A program made the position numbers and the translations under genes. Below are positions 17,437 to 25,628 of a stretch of DNA of 64,000 nucleotides, piece after piece. The first letter of the stretch is position 1. Each line of letters starts with the position of its first letter. This DNA is from Actinomadura terrae (GTDB lineage: Bacteria > Actinomycetota > Actinomycetes > Streptosporangiales > Streptosporangiaceae). Below the pieces are notes generated by a model. The model had not been told where the DNA came from, ran no database searches, and saw nothing but the letters and a program-made list of their open reading frames with translations. The DNA lies in assembly GCF_022751215.1 (NCBI RefSeq), contig NZ_JAICDG010000001.1, forward strand, positions 868,001 to 932,000. Direction: 5' to 3'.

Positions 17437-18642
17437 TCAGCTCTGGCCGGGGCTCGGCGTCGGGTTGGACGTGGGGCTCGGGCCGGGCGTGCCCGGGTCC
17501 TCGCCGGGCGGGTCGGTCGGGGTCTGCGGCGGGGTGGTCGGGTCCGTGCCGCCGCCCGGCGGGGTCGAGGGGTCCGAGGACCCGCCGCCCGGGGGAGTGG
17601 TCGGCGGCTTCGGCGGCTTGGCCGGAGGCGTGCCCGGCTTCGACGGCGTCGACGTGGACGGGTCCTCCGAGGCCCTCGGAGCGGGCGTCGAACGAGTGGG
17701 CGTACCGGGCCCCGCGGGCGTGCCCGCGGGGGCGCCGCCGCCGGGGTTCGGGCCGACGGGACGCGGCGGGTCGCCGTAGGCGGTCGTGACCGGGGCGTGC
17801 GTGCCGCGCTCGGCGCCCGTGACGCCCGGCGAGTGACCCGGAGCGCCGCCGGCCCCGGCGGACGCGGGCTCGGTGTGCCCGCTGCTGGAGGTCGGCACCA
17901 GCGACGCCGCGTCGCCGCCCTTCGCCGACGGCCACGACGTCAGGAGCCCGATGACGGCCGCCGCCGAAGCCGCGAGGCCCGCGGCGGCGCCCGCGCCCTT
18001 GGAGACGCCCCGGCGCTGCCGAGGCTGCTCCGTCCGGCGCGGCCCGATGACGACGAGCGGGGTGGGCGCGGCGACGGTGGGCAGCGTGCGGACGGCCTCG
18101 TCCTCGCACGCGGCGAGGACCTGGTCGCGCAGCCACGCCGGCGCCCGGTCGGGCGCGCGGCCCGCGAGCAGCTGCGGCAGCTTGCCCTTCTCGAACGCGG
18201 TGATGAGGTCGAGGTACGCCGTCCCGCGCATGAGCGTGTCGAGGACCGCGCGCTCCAACCGCGTGCGCGCCGCGTTCAGCAGCTGCGCGAGCGTGTCGGG
18301 CGCGATGCCGAGCACGCGCGCGATGTCGTGCGGTTCGAGCCAGTCGCCCGCCCAGAGCAGCAGCACCTCGCGGTGGTCCGAGCGCAGCCCGGCGGCGGCG
18401 CGCAGCAGCGGGTCGGGGGAGCTGAACACGGGAGCGCCCCGTCCGGCGGATACCCCGGCGCACGTGGTGCGCGCCAGCGAGTACAGCCAGAGGACGGTGT
18501 CGCCGCGCGGCGGCTGGTGCACCGCCGCGACGAAGGTGTCGCGGACCGCTGCCGCCGCCTGCTCGTCGCCGACCAGCGACCAGCAGTACGCGTAGAGGCG
18601 GGCGGCGTGCGCGTCGTAGAGGGAACCCGGGTCCCCGCGCAT
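17437..18642 (-). CDS. ECF sigma factor-like protein with membrane anchor and Pro-rich tail
   Basis: Protein of 401 residues. Residues 5-60 match sigma region 2 (SLYDAHAARLYAYCWSLVGD), and 85-132 match region 4 (LRSDHREVLLLWAGDWLEPHDIARVLGI). After a linker, residues 213-237 (GVSKGAGAAAGLAASAAAVI and onward) form one hydrophobic segment. The last 160 residues are Pro/Thr/Ser/Gly-rich and would lie outside the cell. ATG 18642 has GGGAGG upstream. No separate anti-sigma gene is adjacent. It might be a membrane-tethered sigma factor, or a degenerate one used as a sensor. Confidence 0.72.
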   Translation of the reverse strand: MRGDPGSLYDAHAARLYAYCWSLVGDEQAAAAVRDTFVAAVHQPPRGDTVLWLYSLARTTCAGVSAGRGAPVFSSPDPLLRAAAGLRSDHREVLLLWAGDWLEPHDIARVLGIAPDTLAQLLNAARTRLERAVLDTLMRGTAYLDLITAFEKGKLPQLLAGRAPDRAPAWLRDQVLAACEDEAVRTLPTVAAPTPLVVIGPRRTEQPRQRRGVSKGAGAAAGLAASAAAVIGLLTSWPSAKGGDAASLVPTSSSGHTEPASAGAGGAPGHSPGVTGAERGTHAPVTTAYGDPPRPVGPNPGGGAPAGTPAGPGTPTRSTPAPRASEDPSTSTPSKPGTPPAKPPKPPTTPPGGGSSDPSTPPGGGTDPTTPPQTPTDPPGEDPGTPGPSPTSNPTPSPGQS

Positions 18643-18926
18643 GTGACCTCCCGGTGGGGCTCTGCCGGTGCCGGCCGTCGCGAGGGTGACGCTGCAACAC
18701 GGACAAACCGGCGGGTATCGGGACTCTAGCGGCTCCCGCCAACGGGTGAGAAACCAGGGACGGAACGGGACGCGAACGACCCACCGGAAGGCACGGAAGG
18801 TATCCGGCTGGTTGCCGGAGAGTGACGTTCGTGGAGATTTAAGGAAGTTCCCGAAAATCACCTGATTCCTGATGCGGTTCAGCAGGGAAGGATTCGAACC
18901 CGTTATCGAATTTCGAGGGGGACCGG

Positions 18927-20198
18927 GTGACCCGGCTGACCGTGGACGACGTCTACCAGTACATTCGCGGGGTCTGTTTCAAGACCGGCCCGCCCGGGAC
19001 GGTCGGCGCCGAGACCGAGTGGTTCGTCGTCGACGCCGCCGATCCGGCCGCGCACGTCCCCGCCGACCGGGTGCGCGAGCTGGTCTCGGCGGCGGGCGCG
19101 CCGGGCGGCGGGAGCAGGGTGACCTACGAGCCCGGCGGCCAGTTGGAGCTCAGTTCGGCGCCCTTCCCCGGGCTCGCCCCGCTGCACGCGGCGCTCACCG
19201 GCGACATCGCGCACATCCGGGACGCGCTGGAGCCGGCGGGCCTCACGCTCGCCGGGCACGGCGTCGACCCGGTCAGGCGCCCGCGCTTCCAGGCCGACCA
19301 TCCGCGCTACCAGTGCATGCGCGACTACTTCTACGCCGGCGGGTTCGCGGACGTGGGCCTCGCGATGATGTGCTCGACCGCGTCCGTCCAGGTGTGCCTG
19401 GACATCGGCGCCGACCCCGCCGACGCGGCCCGGCGCTGGCGGCTCGCGCACGCGCTCGGCCCGGTGCTGGTCGCCGCGTTCGCGAACTCGCCGCGGCACG
19501 CGGGCCGCCGCACCGGGTTCCGCTCGTCCCGGCAGGACATCTGGACGCGGCTCGATCCGGGCCGCACCCTGCCCGTCCTGCGGGACGGCGCGGACGACGA
19601 CCCCGCCGAGGCGTGGACGCGGTACGCGCTCGACGCGCGGGTGATGCTCGTCCACACCGAGAAGGACGAGTGGGTGTCGGCGCCCGGCATGTCGTTCGGG
19701 GAGTGGCTGGCCAAGGGCGAGCCGTGCGCCGAGGACCTGGAGTACCACCTGTCCACGCTGTTCCCGCCCGTCCGGCCGCGCGGCTGGCTGGAGCTGCGGA
19801 TGATCGACGCGCTGCCCGAACGGTACTGGCCGGTGCCGGTCGCCGTCGCCGCCGCGCTGCTGGACGACCCGGCCGCCTCGCGTGCCGCCGAGGCCGCGAC
19901 CGAACCGGTCGCGGACCGGTGGGAGCAGGCCGCGCGCTGCGCCCTCGCCGACGCCGCGCTCGCCGATGCCGCGCGGGCCTGCTTCCGCGCGGCGCTGGAC
20001 GCGCTGCCCCGGCTCGGCGGGTCCGGGCTCGTCCCGCTGGTGGCGGAGTACGCCGACCGGTACGTCGAGCGCGGACGCAGCCCGGCCGACGACGAGCCCG
20101 CCGCGCCGCTCCAGGCCCCGACCCCGACCCCCTCTCAGTCCCCGTCTCAGACCCCGCCCCTGTCACCGTCTCTGGAGGATCAGACATGGCACCGATGA
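18927..20198 (+). CDS. egtA: glutamate-cysteine ligase of ergothioneine synthesis
   Basis: Makes gamma-glutamylcysteine, the sulfur donor for EgtB. Protein of 423 residues in the GCS2-like family: GAETEWFVVD near the N-terminus (ATP/Mg acidic site), TYEPGGQLELSS, and the HPRYQCMRDYF segment. GTG 18927 follows GAGGGGGACC. The last 40 residues are a low-complexity Pro/Ser/Thr tail (PTPTPSQSPSQTPP) with pyrimidine-rich repeats in the DNA. The tail overlaps the egtB start by 13 bases. Confidence 0.92.
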   Translation: MTRLTVDDVYQYIRGVCFKTGPPGTVGAETEWFVVDAADPAAHVPADRVRELVSAAGAPGGGSRVTYEPGGQLELSSAPFPGLAPLHAALTGDIAHIRDALEPAGLTLAGHGVDPVRRPRFQADHPRYQCMRDYFYAGGFADVGLAMMCSTASVQVCLDIGADPADAARRWRLAHALGPVLVAAFANSPRHAGRRTGFRSSRQDIWTRLDPGRTLPVLRDGADDDPAEAWTRYALDARVMLVHTEKDEWVSAPGMSFGEWLAKGEPCAEDLEYHLSTLFPPVRPRGWLELRMIDALPERYWPVPVAVAAALLDDPAASRAAEAATEPVADRWEQAARCALADAALADAARACFRAALDALPRLGGSGLVPLVAEYADRYVERGRSPADDEPAAPLQAPTPTPSQSPSQTPPLSPSLEDQTWHR

Positions 20199-21535
20199 GC
20201 CCGCCGGGCTCGACCGCCGAGTACGACGAGGAGGCGTTGAAGGAGCTGATCGCGGGCGAGCTCGGCGCCGCCCGGGACCGCAGCTTCGGGCTGACGACCG
20301 ACGCGCTCGCCGAAGCCGACCTGACCACGCAGGTCTCCCCGCTGATGTCGCCGTTCGTGTGGGACCTCGCCCACATCGGCAACTACGAGGAGCTGTGGCT
20401 GCTGCGCGCGGCCGCCGGGATCGAGCCGATGCGCCCGGAGATCGACGGGCTGTACGACGCGTTCGAGCATCCGCGCGCGGAGCGCCCGTCCCTGCCGCTG
20501 CTGCCGCCGGACGAGGCGCGGTCCTACATCGCCACCGTCCGCGCCAAGGTGCTCGACTCGCTGTCGTCCGTCCGGTTCGACCCCGCGAACCCGCTCACGT
20601 CCGGCGGGTTCGTGTACGGGATGGTCGTCCAGCACGAGCACATGCACGACGAGACGATGCTGGCCACCCACCAGCTCCGCAAGGGCGCGCCCGCCCTGCT
20701 CGACCCGCCGCCCGAGCCCGTCCCGAGCCGGCCCCCCGGCGCGGACGAGGTGCTCATCGAGGCGGGCCCGTTCCAGATGGGCACCTCGGACGACCCGTGG
20801 GCCTACGACAACGAGCGTCCGGTGCACCTGGTGGACGTCCCCGCGTTCTACATCGACGTCGAGCCCGTCACCAACGCCGCCTACACGGCGTTCATCGAGG
20901 CGGGCGGCTACGACGACCCGCGCTGGTGGACACCGGCCGGGTGGGAGTGGCGCGAATCGTCCGGGAAACGCGCCCCCGCCTTCTGGGCACGCGAGGGCGG
21001 CCGGTGGGTGCGGCGCCGGTTCGGGCGGACGGAGCCGGTGCCGCCGGACGAGGCCGTGCAGCACGTGTGCTGGTACGAGGCGGACGCCTACGCGCGGTGG
21101 GCGGGCAAGCGCCTGCCGACCGAGGCCGAGTGGGAGAAGGCCGCCCGCTGGGACCCCGCCGTCCAGCACTCGCGCCGCTACCCGTGGGGCGAGGTCTACG
21201 AGGAGGGCCGCGCGAACCTCGGGCAGCGGTCGCTGCGGCCGTCGCGGACGGGCGACTACGCGTCCGGCGCGTCCGCCTACGGGGTGCGGAGGCTGATCGG
21301 CGACGTGTGGGAGTGGACGTCCTCGGACTTCCACGGCTACCCCGGCTTCCGCTCCTTCCCCTACAAGGAGTACTCGGAGGTGTTCTTCGGGCCCGAGTAC
21401 AAGGTGCTGCGGGGCGGCTCGTGGGCGACGCACCCGCTCGCCATCCGCGGGTCCTTCCGCAACTGGGACTACCCGATCAGGCGGCAGATCTTCTGCGGAT
21501 TCCGCTGCGCGCGCTCGGCGGGGGAGGTCGCCTAG
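20186..21535 (+). CDS. egtB: hercynine oxygenase (EgtB), iron-dependent
   Basis: Joins gamma-glutamylcysteine to hercynine with oxygen to form the sulfoxide conjugate. Protein of 449 residues. The N-terminal DinB-like domain carries the iron ligands: His in WDLAHIGNYEELW (about 63) and the HX3HXE motif in HEHMHDE (about 150-156). The C-terminal formylglycine-generating-enzyme-like domain runs from FQMGTSDDPWAYDNERPVH to RGGSWATHP and FCGFRCAR. ATG 20186 has TGGAGG upstream. egtC starts at the next base after its stop. Confidence 0.95.
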   Translation: MAPMSPPGSTAEYDEEALKELIAGELGAARDRSFGLTTDALAEADLTTQVSPLMSPFVWDLAHIGNYEELWLLRAAAGIEPMRPEIDGLYDAFEHPRAERPSLPLLPPDEARSYIATVRAKVLDSLSSVRFDPANPLTSGGFVYGMVVQHEHMHDETMLATHQLRKGAPALLDPPPEPVPSRPPGADEVLIEAGPFQMGTSDDPWAYDNERPVHLVDVPAFYIDVEPVTNAAYTAFIEAGGYDDPRWWTPAGWEWRESSGKRAPAFWAREGGRWVRRRFGRTEPVPPDEAVQHVCWYEADAYARWAGKRLPTEAEWEKAARWDPAVQHSRRYPWGEVYEEGRANLGQRSLRPSRTGDYASGASAYGVRRLIGDVWEWTSSDFHGYPGFRSFPYKEYSEVFFGPEYKVLRGGSWATHPLAIRGSFRNWDYPIRRQIFCGFRCARSAGEVA

Positions 21536-22288
21536 ATGTGCCGCCACCTCGGTTACCTGGGGCCGGCCCGGACCCTGCACTCGCTCGTCTACGACGGCGA
21601 GCACTCGCTGGAGCACCAGGCGTACGCGCCGCGCATGACGCAGGGCAACCTGCTCAACGCCGACGGGTACGGCATCGGCTGGTACGGCCCGGGGGACACC
21701 GCGGGGAACACCGAGCCCGTCCGGTTCCGGCGCGCGCAGCCGATCTGGACGGACGCCTCGTTCCGTGAGATCGCCGGTGCCGTCCGCACGTCGTGCGCGG
21801 TCGCGGCGATCCGGTCGGCCACCGCCGGGTTCCCCGTGGACGAGTCGTGCGCCCAGCCGCTCCGCGCCGGGCGCCGGCTGTTCAGCCACAACGGCAGGAT
21901 CGAGGGCTACGCGGGGGTGGAGGGCAAGCTCCGCGAGCTGGCGGGGGAGATCGCGGACATCCCCGACGCCCGCGCGCCGATCGACTCCGCGCCGCTGTTC
22001 GCGCTGGCGGCGCGGCTGTGGCGGGAGGGCGCCGCGCTCGGCGAGGGCCTCGCCGCCGCCGTCGAGGCCGTCACCGCGCTCGCCCACGGCCGCTACAACC
22101 TGCTGGCCTCGGACGGCACGACCCTCGCCGCCACGACCTGGGGCGACTCGCTGTTCGTCCGGGAGGGGGAGGAGGAGATCCGGCTCGCCTCCGAGCCGCT
22201 GGACGGCGATCCCGGCTGGCGCGCCGTCCCCGACCGCTCGCTCGTCACCGCCGGGCTCACCTCCGGCGTGCGCGTCGACCCGCTCTGA
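21536..22288 (+). CDS. egtC: ergothioneine amidohydrolase EgtC (class II glutamine amidotransferase)
   Basis: Removes the glutamate from the gamma-glutamyl hercynylcysteine sulfoxide. Protein of 250 residues beginning MCRHLGYLG, with the nucleophilic Cys at position 2 exposed after Met removal. Further class II motifs are NADGYGIGWY and FSHNGRIEGY. Its ATG follows the egtB TAG without a gap, so expression is coupled. Its stop lies inside the first unit of a 14-bp tandem repeat. Confidence 0.95.
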   Translation: MCRHLGYLGPARTLHSLVYDGEHSLEHQAYAPRMTQGNLLNADGYGIGWYGPGDTAGNTEPVRFRRAQPIWTDASFREIAGAVRTSCAVAAIRSATAGFPVDESCAQPLRAGRRLFSHNGRIEGYAGVEGKLRELAGEIADIPDARAPIDSAPLFALAARLWREGAALGEGLAAAVEAVTALAHGRYNLLASDGTTLAATTWGDSLFVREGEEEIRLASEPLDGDPGWRAVPDRSLVTAGLTSGVRVDPL

Positions 22289-22342
22289 CCTTCTGTCGCC
22301 GACCTTCTGTTTCCGACCCTGCCGTTCCGACCTGCCGTATCC
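22287..22342 (+). repeat. four tandem 14-bp imperfect repeats between egtC and egtD
   Basis: Units at 22287-22300, 22301-22314, 22315-22328 and 22329-22342, each starting GACC and ending in CC (first unit GACCTTCTGTCGCC). The array starts within the egtC stop codon and is followed by a partial fifth GAC unit. It accounts for part of the 126-bp gap before egtD. Confidence 0.75.
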
Positions 22343-22414
22343 GACAGGCCCTAGCCGTGCCGATCCCGGCCCGGACCCAAGCGCCGGGCCGGGGCCCCGC
22401 CAAAGGAGAACCAC

Positions 22415-23371
22415 GTGGACCGGTTCCTGACCGCCGACGACCTCGCCAAGACGCTCCGCCAGGACGTCAGGGAGGGGCTCACCGGAACCCCCAAGACGCT
22501 CCCGTCCAAGTGGTTCTACGACGAGCGCGGCAGCGCGCTCTTCGAGGAGATCACGAAACTGGAGGAGTACTACCCGACCCGGCGCGAACGGGAGATCCTC
22601 ACCGCCCGCGCGCCCGACATCGCCGCCGCCACCGGCGCCCGCACGCTGCTCGAACTCGGCGCGGGCTCCGGCGAGAAGACCCGCCTGCTGCTGGACGCGC
22701 TGAGCGGCACGCTCCGGTCCTACGTCCCGGTGGACGTGAGCGGGGACTTCCTGGAGGAGGCCGCCGCCGGGATCGCCGCCGACCACCCCGACCTCACCGT
22801 CCACGCCGTCGTCGCCGACTACGAGCAGCACCTGCACCTGCTGCCCACCGGCGAGCGGCGGCTGATCGCCTTCCTCGGCGGGACGATCGGCAACATGCCG
22901 CCCGCGACCCGCGTCGGCTTCCTCGGCGGCCTGCGCGCCACCATGGGCGAGGGCGACTTCCTGCTGCTCGGCGCCGACCTCGTCAAGGACACCGGACGCC
23001 TCGTCCGCGCCTACGACGACGCGGCGGGCGTGACCGCCGAGTTCAACCGCAACGTCCTGCGCGTCATCAACCGCGAGCTCGGCGCCGACTTCGACCCGGC
23101 GGCGTTCGAGCACGTCGCGCGCTGGGACGAGGCCGAGGAGTGGATCGAGATGCGGCTGCGCTCGACCCGCGACCAGGACGTCCGCGTCTCCGGCCTCGAC
23201 CTCACGGTGCCGTTCGCGGCGGGGGAGGAGACCCGCACCGAGATCTCCTCGAAGTTCCGCCGCGAGCGCATGGAGGCCGAGCTCGGCGCGGCCGGCCTGG
23301 AGACCGCCGCCTTCTGGACGGACGCGGCGGACGACTTCTGCCTCGTCCTGGCCCGCCCCACGCTCGACTGA
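22415..23371 (+). CDS. egtD: histidine N-alpha-methyltransferase (hercynine synthase)
   Basis: Trimethylates histidine to hercynine with SAM, the first committed step to ergothioneine. Protein of 318 residues. The SAM site is LLELGAGSGEKTRLLLDAL (about 78-96). KWFYDERGSALFEEI, EYYPTRRE and FLGGTIGN are typical EgtD blocks. GTG 22415 follows AAAGGAGAA. It is the last egt gene; no egtE (PLP-dependent C-S lyase) follows. Confidence 0.95.
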   Translation: MDRFLTADDLAKTLRQDVREGLTGTPKTLPSKWFYDERGSALFEEITKLEEYYPTRREREILTARAPDIAAATGARTLLELGAGSGEKTRLLLDALSGTLRSYVPVDVSGDFLEEAAAGIAADHPDLTVHAVVADYEQHLHLLPTGERRLIAFLGGTIGNMPPATRVGFLGGLRATMGEGDFLLLGADLVKDTGRLVRAYDDAAGVTAEFNRNVLRVINRELGADFDPAAFEHVARWDEAEEWIEMRLRSTRDQDVRVSGLDLTVPFAAGEETRTEISSKFRRERMEAELGAAGLETAAFWTDAADDFCLVLARPTLD

Positions 23372-23372
23372 C

Positions 23373-23390
23373 CCCGGGAAGCCTCCCGGG
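23373..23390. terminator. short hairpin between egtD and the convergent SGNH gene
   Basis: Stem CCCGGGA/TCCCGGG with an AGCC loop, directly after the egtD stop and just before the stop of the convergent gene. No T-run, so termination is only probable. Confidence 0.45.
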
Positions 23391-23399
23391 AGAAGCGGT

Positions 23400-24140
23400 T
23401 CAGCCCTGACCGCGGACCGGGTGGGCGAGGCCCAGGCGCTTGATGTCGTCGGCCAGGCGGGCCGCCACGTAGCGGTGGCCCGCCGGGTTCGGGTGCGTGC
23501 CGTCCTTGCGGATGTAGAGCGTGGCGTTCCCGGTGCCGTTCCGCCGGTTCCCGGTGATCCACTGCTCGGCGATCGGGTCGACGAACGGGATGCCGAGCCG
23601 CGCGGCGACGGGCTTCAGCGCGTCCCGGATGGCGACCGCCTTCTGCGGCGGCGGCGCGCTGCCCCACAGCGGGCCCATCAGCACGATCCGGGTGCCCGGC
23701 CAGCGCCGGCGGGCACGCTCCAGTACCGCGTGCGCCGCCGCCGCGACCTGCGCGGGCGGGAAGCGCCAGTCGTTGTGCCCCCCGGACACGATGAGCAGGT
23801 CCGGCGCGGGCCGCCAACCGAGCTGGCCCTCGAACAGGTTGAGGTAGGCGTCGCCGACCGCGCTGTGCGCGACGAAGCCGGTGCCCGCGCGGCCGCCGAC
23901 GATGACCTGCCAGCCCAGCAGCCGCGCGGTCGCCGGAGCGTACGTGGTCTCGGGCAGCGCCCCCCGCTCGCCGACCGTGTAGCTGTCGCCGAGGAACATC
24001 ACCACGGGCGGTGCCGGCCGCGTCGACGGCTCCGCCGCCGCGGCGGAGCGGTGCGCCGAGCCCCCGCAGCCCGCCACCGACGGCAGGCCGAGGCACAGCG
24101 CGAGGATCGCCGCGCCGCGGCGGGCGCGGCGAGATGTCAT
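23400..24140 (-). CDS. SGNH/GDSL-family hydrolase, lipoprotein
   Basis: Extracellular ester hydrolase, 246 residues. It starts MTSRRARRGAAILALCLG with a lipobox ending AGC (Cys about 25), so it is lipid-anchored outside the membrane. SGNH blocks are FLGDSYTVG (nucleophile Ser), a glycine block near GGRAGTGF, SGGHNDW (Asn) and DGTHPNPAGH (Asp/His). ATG 24140 is used; the upstream extension lacks homology. It diverges from an acyltransferase-3 gene, a likely functional partner. Confidence 0.85.
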   Translation of the reverse strand: MTSRRARRGAAILALCLGLPSVAGCGGSAHRSAAAAEPSTRPAPPVVMFLGDSYTVGERGALPETTYAPATARLLGWQVIVGGRAGTGFVAHSAVGDAYLNLFEGQLGWRPAPDLLIVSGGHNDWRFPPAQVAAAAHAVLERARRRWPGTRIVLMGPLWGSAPPPQKAVAIRDALKPVAARLGIPFVDPIAEQWITGNRRNGTGNATLYIRKDGTHPNPAGHRYVAARLADDIKRLGLAHPVRGQG

Positions 24141-24327
24141 GGAGGACCACCAAATTTCCGGGGAATCGCACCGCATCTTACTGAGCCCGGCGCCGTCTTC
24201 GGGCAGGTCCGCGCCGACTCGCCGTGCCATCCGCCGATCGAGACCGCATCGTTTCCTACACCCGCCGTTAACCGCGTCCTCACGTGCAGGCTCGCCGCTC
24301 GCAACCGGGCACCGAGAGGGTGCCGCG

Positions 24328-25461
24328 GTGACCCGGCGTGCGCGGCTGCGCGAACTCGATCTGCTCCGCTTCCTGGCGGCCATGGCGGTGGTGCTCTACC
24401 ACTTCACCGGCTTCGGCGGTGACGGCGCCTGGCCGCGACCCGCGCGGGAGGTCTTCCCCGAGCTGGCGGGGGTCACCAAGTACGGCTACCTCGGCGTCGA
24501 CCTGTTCTTCGTCGTCAGCGGGTTCGTGATCCTGATGAGCGCGTGGGGGCGCGGCCCCGGCGAGTTCGGGATCTCGCGGCTGGTCAGGCTGATGCCCGCG
24601 TACTGGGCGAGCGTGCTGCTCGGCGCCGTCGTCTACGCGGTGTTCCGGGAGGGCAACGGCGTGCCCGGGCTGGTCGTCCCGAACATGACGATGTTGCAGG
24701 GCGGGCTCGGCGTCCGGAACGTGGACGCCGTGTACTGGACGCTCTGGGTCGAGATGCACTTCTACGTCCTCGCCGCGATCCTCGCGGCCGTCGGCATCAC
24801 CTACCGCTCGTGCCTGATCTTCATGGCGGCGTGGATGTTCGGCGGGGTCTTCGCCGACGAGGCGGGCAACGACCTGCTCCAGATCATGCTGGTGCCGACG
24901 TGGAGCCCCTACTTCATCGCGGGCATGGCGCTCTTCATGATCCACCGGTTCGGGCCGACGCTGCTGCTGTGGGGCTACGTGGCGGTGTCCTGGCTGCTCG
25001 CGCTGCACTGGGGCACCTGGCGCGCCGGGACCGCCTTCAAGGACGCCGATGACACGGTCGTCGGCGTGGTCGTGACCGCGATCTTCGTGGTGATGATCCT
25101 CGTCGCCACCGGGAAGCTGAACTGGATCCGCTGGAGCGGCCTGACCCTGTTCGGGGCGCTCACCTACCCGCTGTACCTCGTCCACTCGCAGCTCGCGCTG
25201 CCGCTGCTGGACGCGGCCTACCCCGGCCTGAACCGGTGGGCGGCGCTCGCGGCCGTGCTCGCGGCGTCGCTGGTGCTGGCGTACGCGCTGCACCGGCTGA
25301 TCGAGCGGCCCGGCGCGACCTGGCTGCGGGCCCAGCTGCGCGCCTCGCTCGCGCCGATGCGCCCGGCGGCGGAGGCCGCGCCACCCGGCGCCCCGGGCGG
25401 CCTGGGCGAGGCCCCCGTGCCGGCGGCCCGTCCGGCCGACGCGGAACTCGTCCGGCACTGA
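24328..25461 (+). CDS. membrane acyltransferase, acyltransferase-3 (OafA/OatA-like) family
   Basis: Integral membrane protein of 377 residues with about ten hydrophobic segments. It opens with RLRELDLLRFLAAMAVVLYH, containing the family's RxxDxLRxxA-type motif and catalytic His. It also has GYLGVDLFFVVSGFVI and RLVRLMPAYW, all hallmarks of enzymes that move acyl groups to extracellular sugars. GTG 24328 follows GAGAGGG. The C-terminal 45 residues are Ala/Pro-rich. Family members are often fused to an SGNH domain; here that domain is encoded divergently next door. Confidence 0.88.
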   Translation: MTRRARLRELDLLRFLAAMAVVLYHFTGFGGDGAWPRPAREVFPELAGVTKYGYLGVDLFFVVSGFVILMSAWGRGPGEFGISRLVRLMPAYWASVLLGAVVYAVFREGNGVPGLVVPNMTMLQGGLGVRNVDAVYWTLWVEMHFYVLAAILAAVGITYRSCLIFMAAWMFGGVFADEAGNDLLQIMLVPTWSPYFIAGMALFMIHRFGPTLLLWGYVAVSWLLALHWGTWRAGTAFKDADDTVVGVVVTAIFVVMILVATGKLNWIRWSGLTLFGALTYPLYLVHSQLALPLLDAAYPGLNRWAALAAVLAASLVLAYALHRLIERPGATWLRAQLRASLAPMRPAAEAAPPGAPGGLGEAPVPAARPADAELVRH

Positions 25462-25628
25462 GATCCGGCACCGAGATCCGGGCCCCGGCCTCGCGGCACG
25501 GCCGTGGCCGGATCGGGACGCTGGGGAGGGTAGCCGGGGCAAATCCGGTAACACTTTCCGGATCATCGCCGTTGTTCCTGGTGACCCGGGCTATGCCGTC
25601 CCGGGCTCTCGGGGCGAGGATGGGACAG

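Noticed and set aside
18885..18910. GGATTCGAACC, resembling the T-loop of a tRNA on the minus strand
   Set aside because: The bases flanking the loop do not pair as a T-stem and no acceptor, D or anticodon arms can be found nearby.
20180..23113. 977-residue minus-strand open frame across egtB, egtC and egtD
   Set aside because: Antisense shadow of high-GC genes; composition is Arg/Val/Gly-rich with no motif, and all three plus-strand genes are clear.
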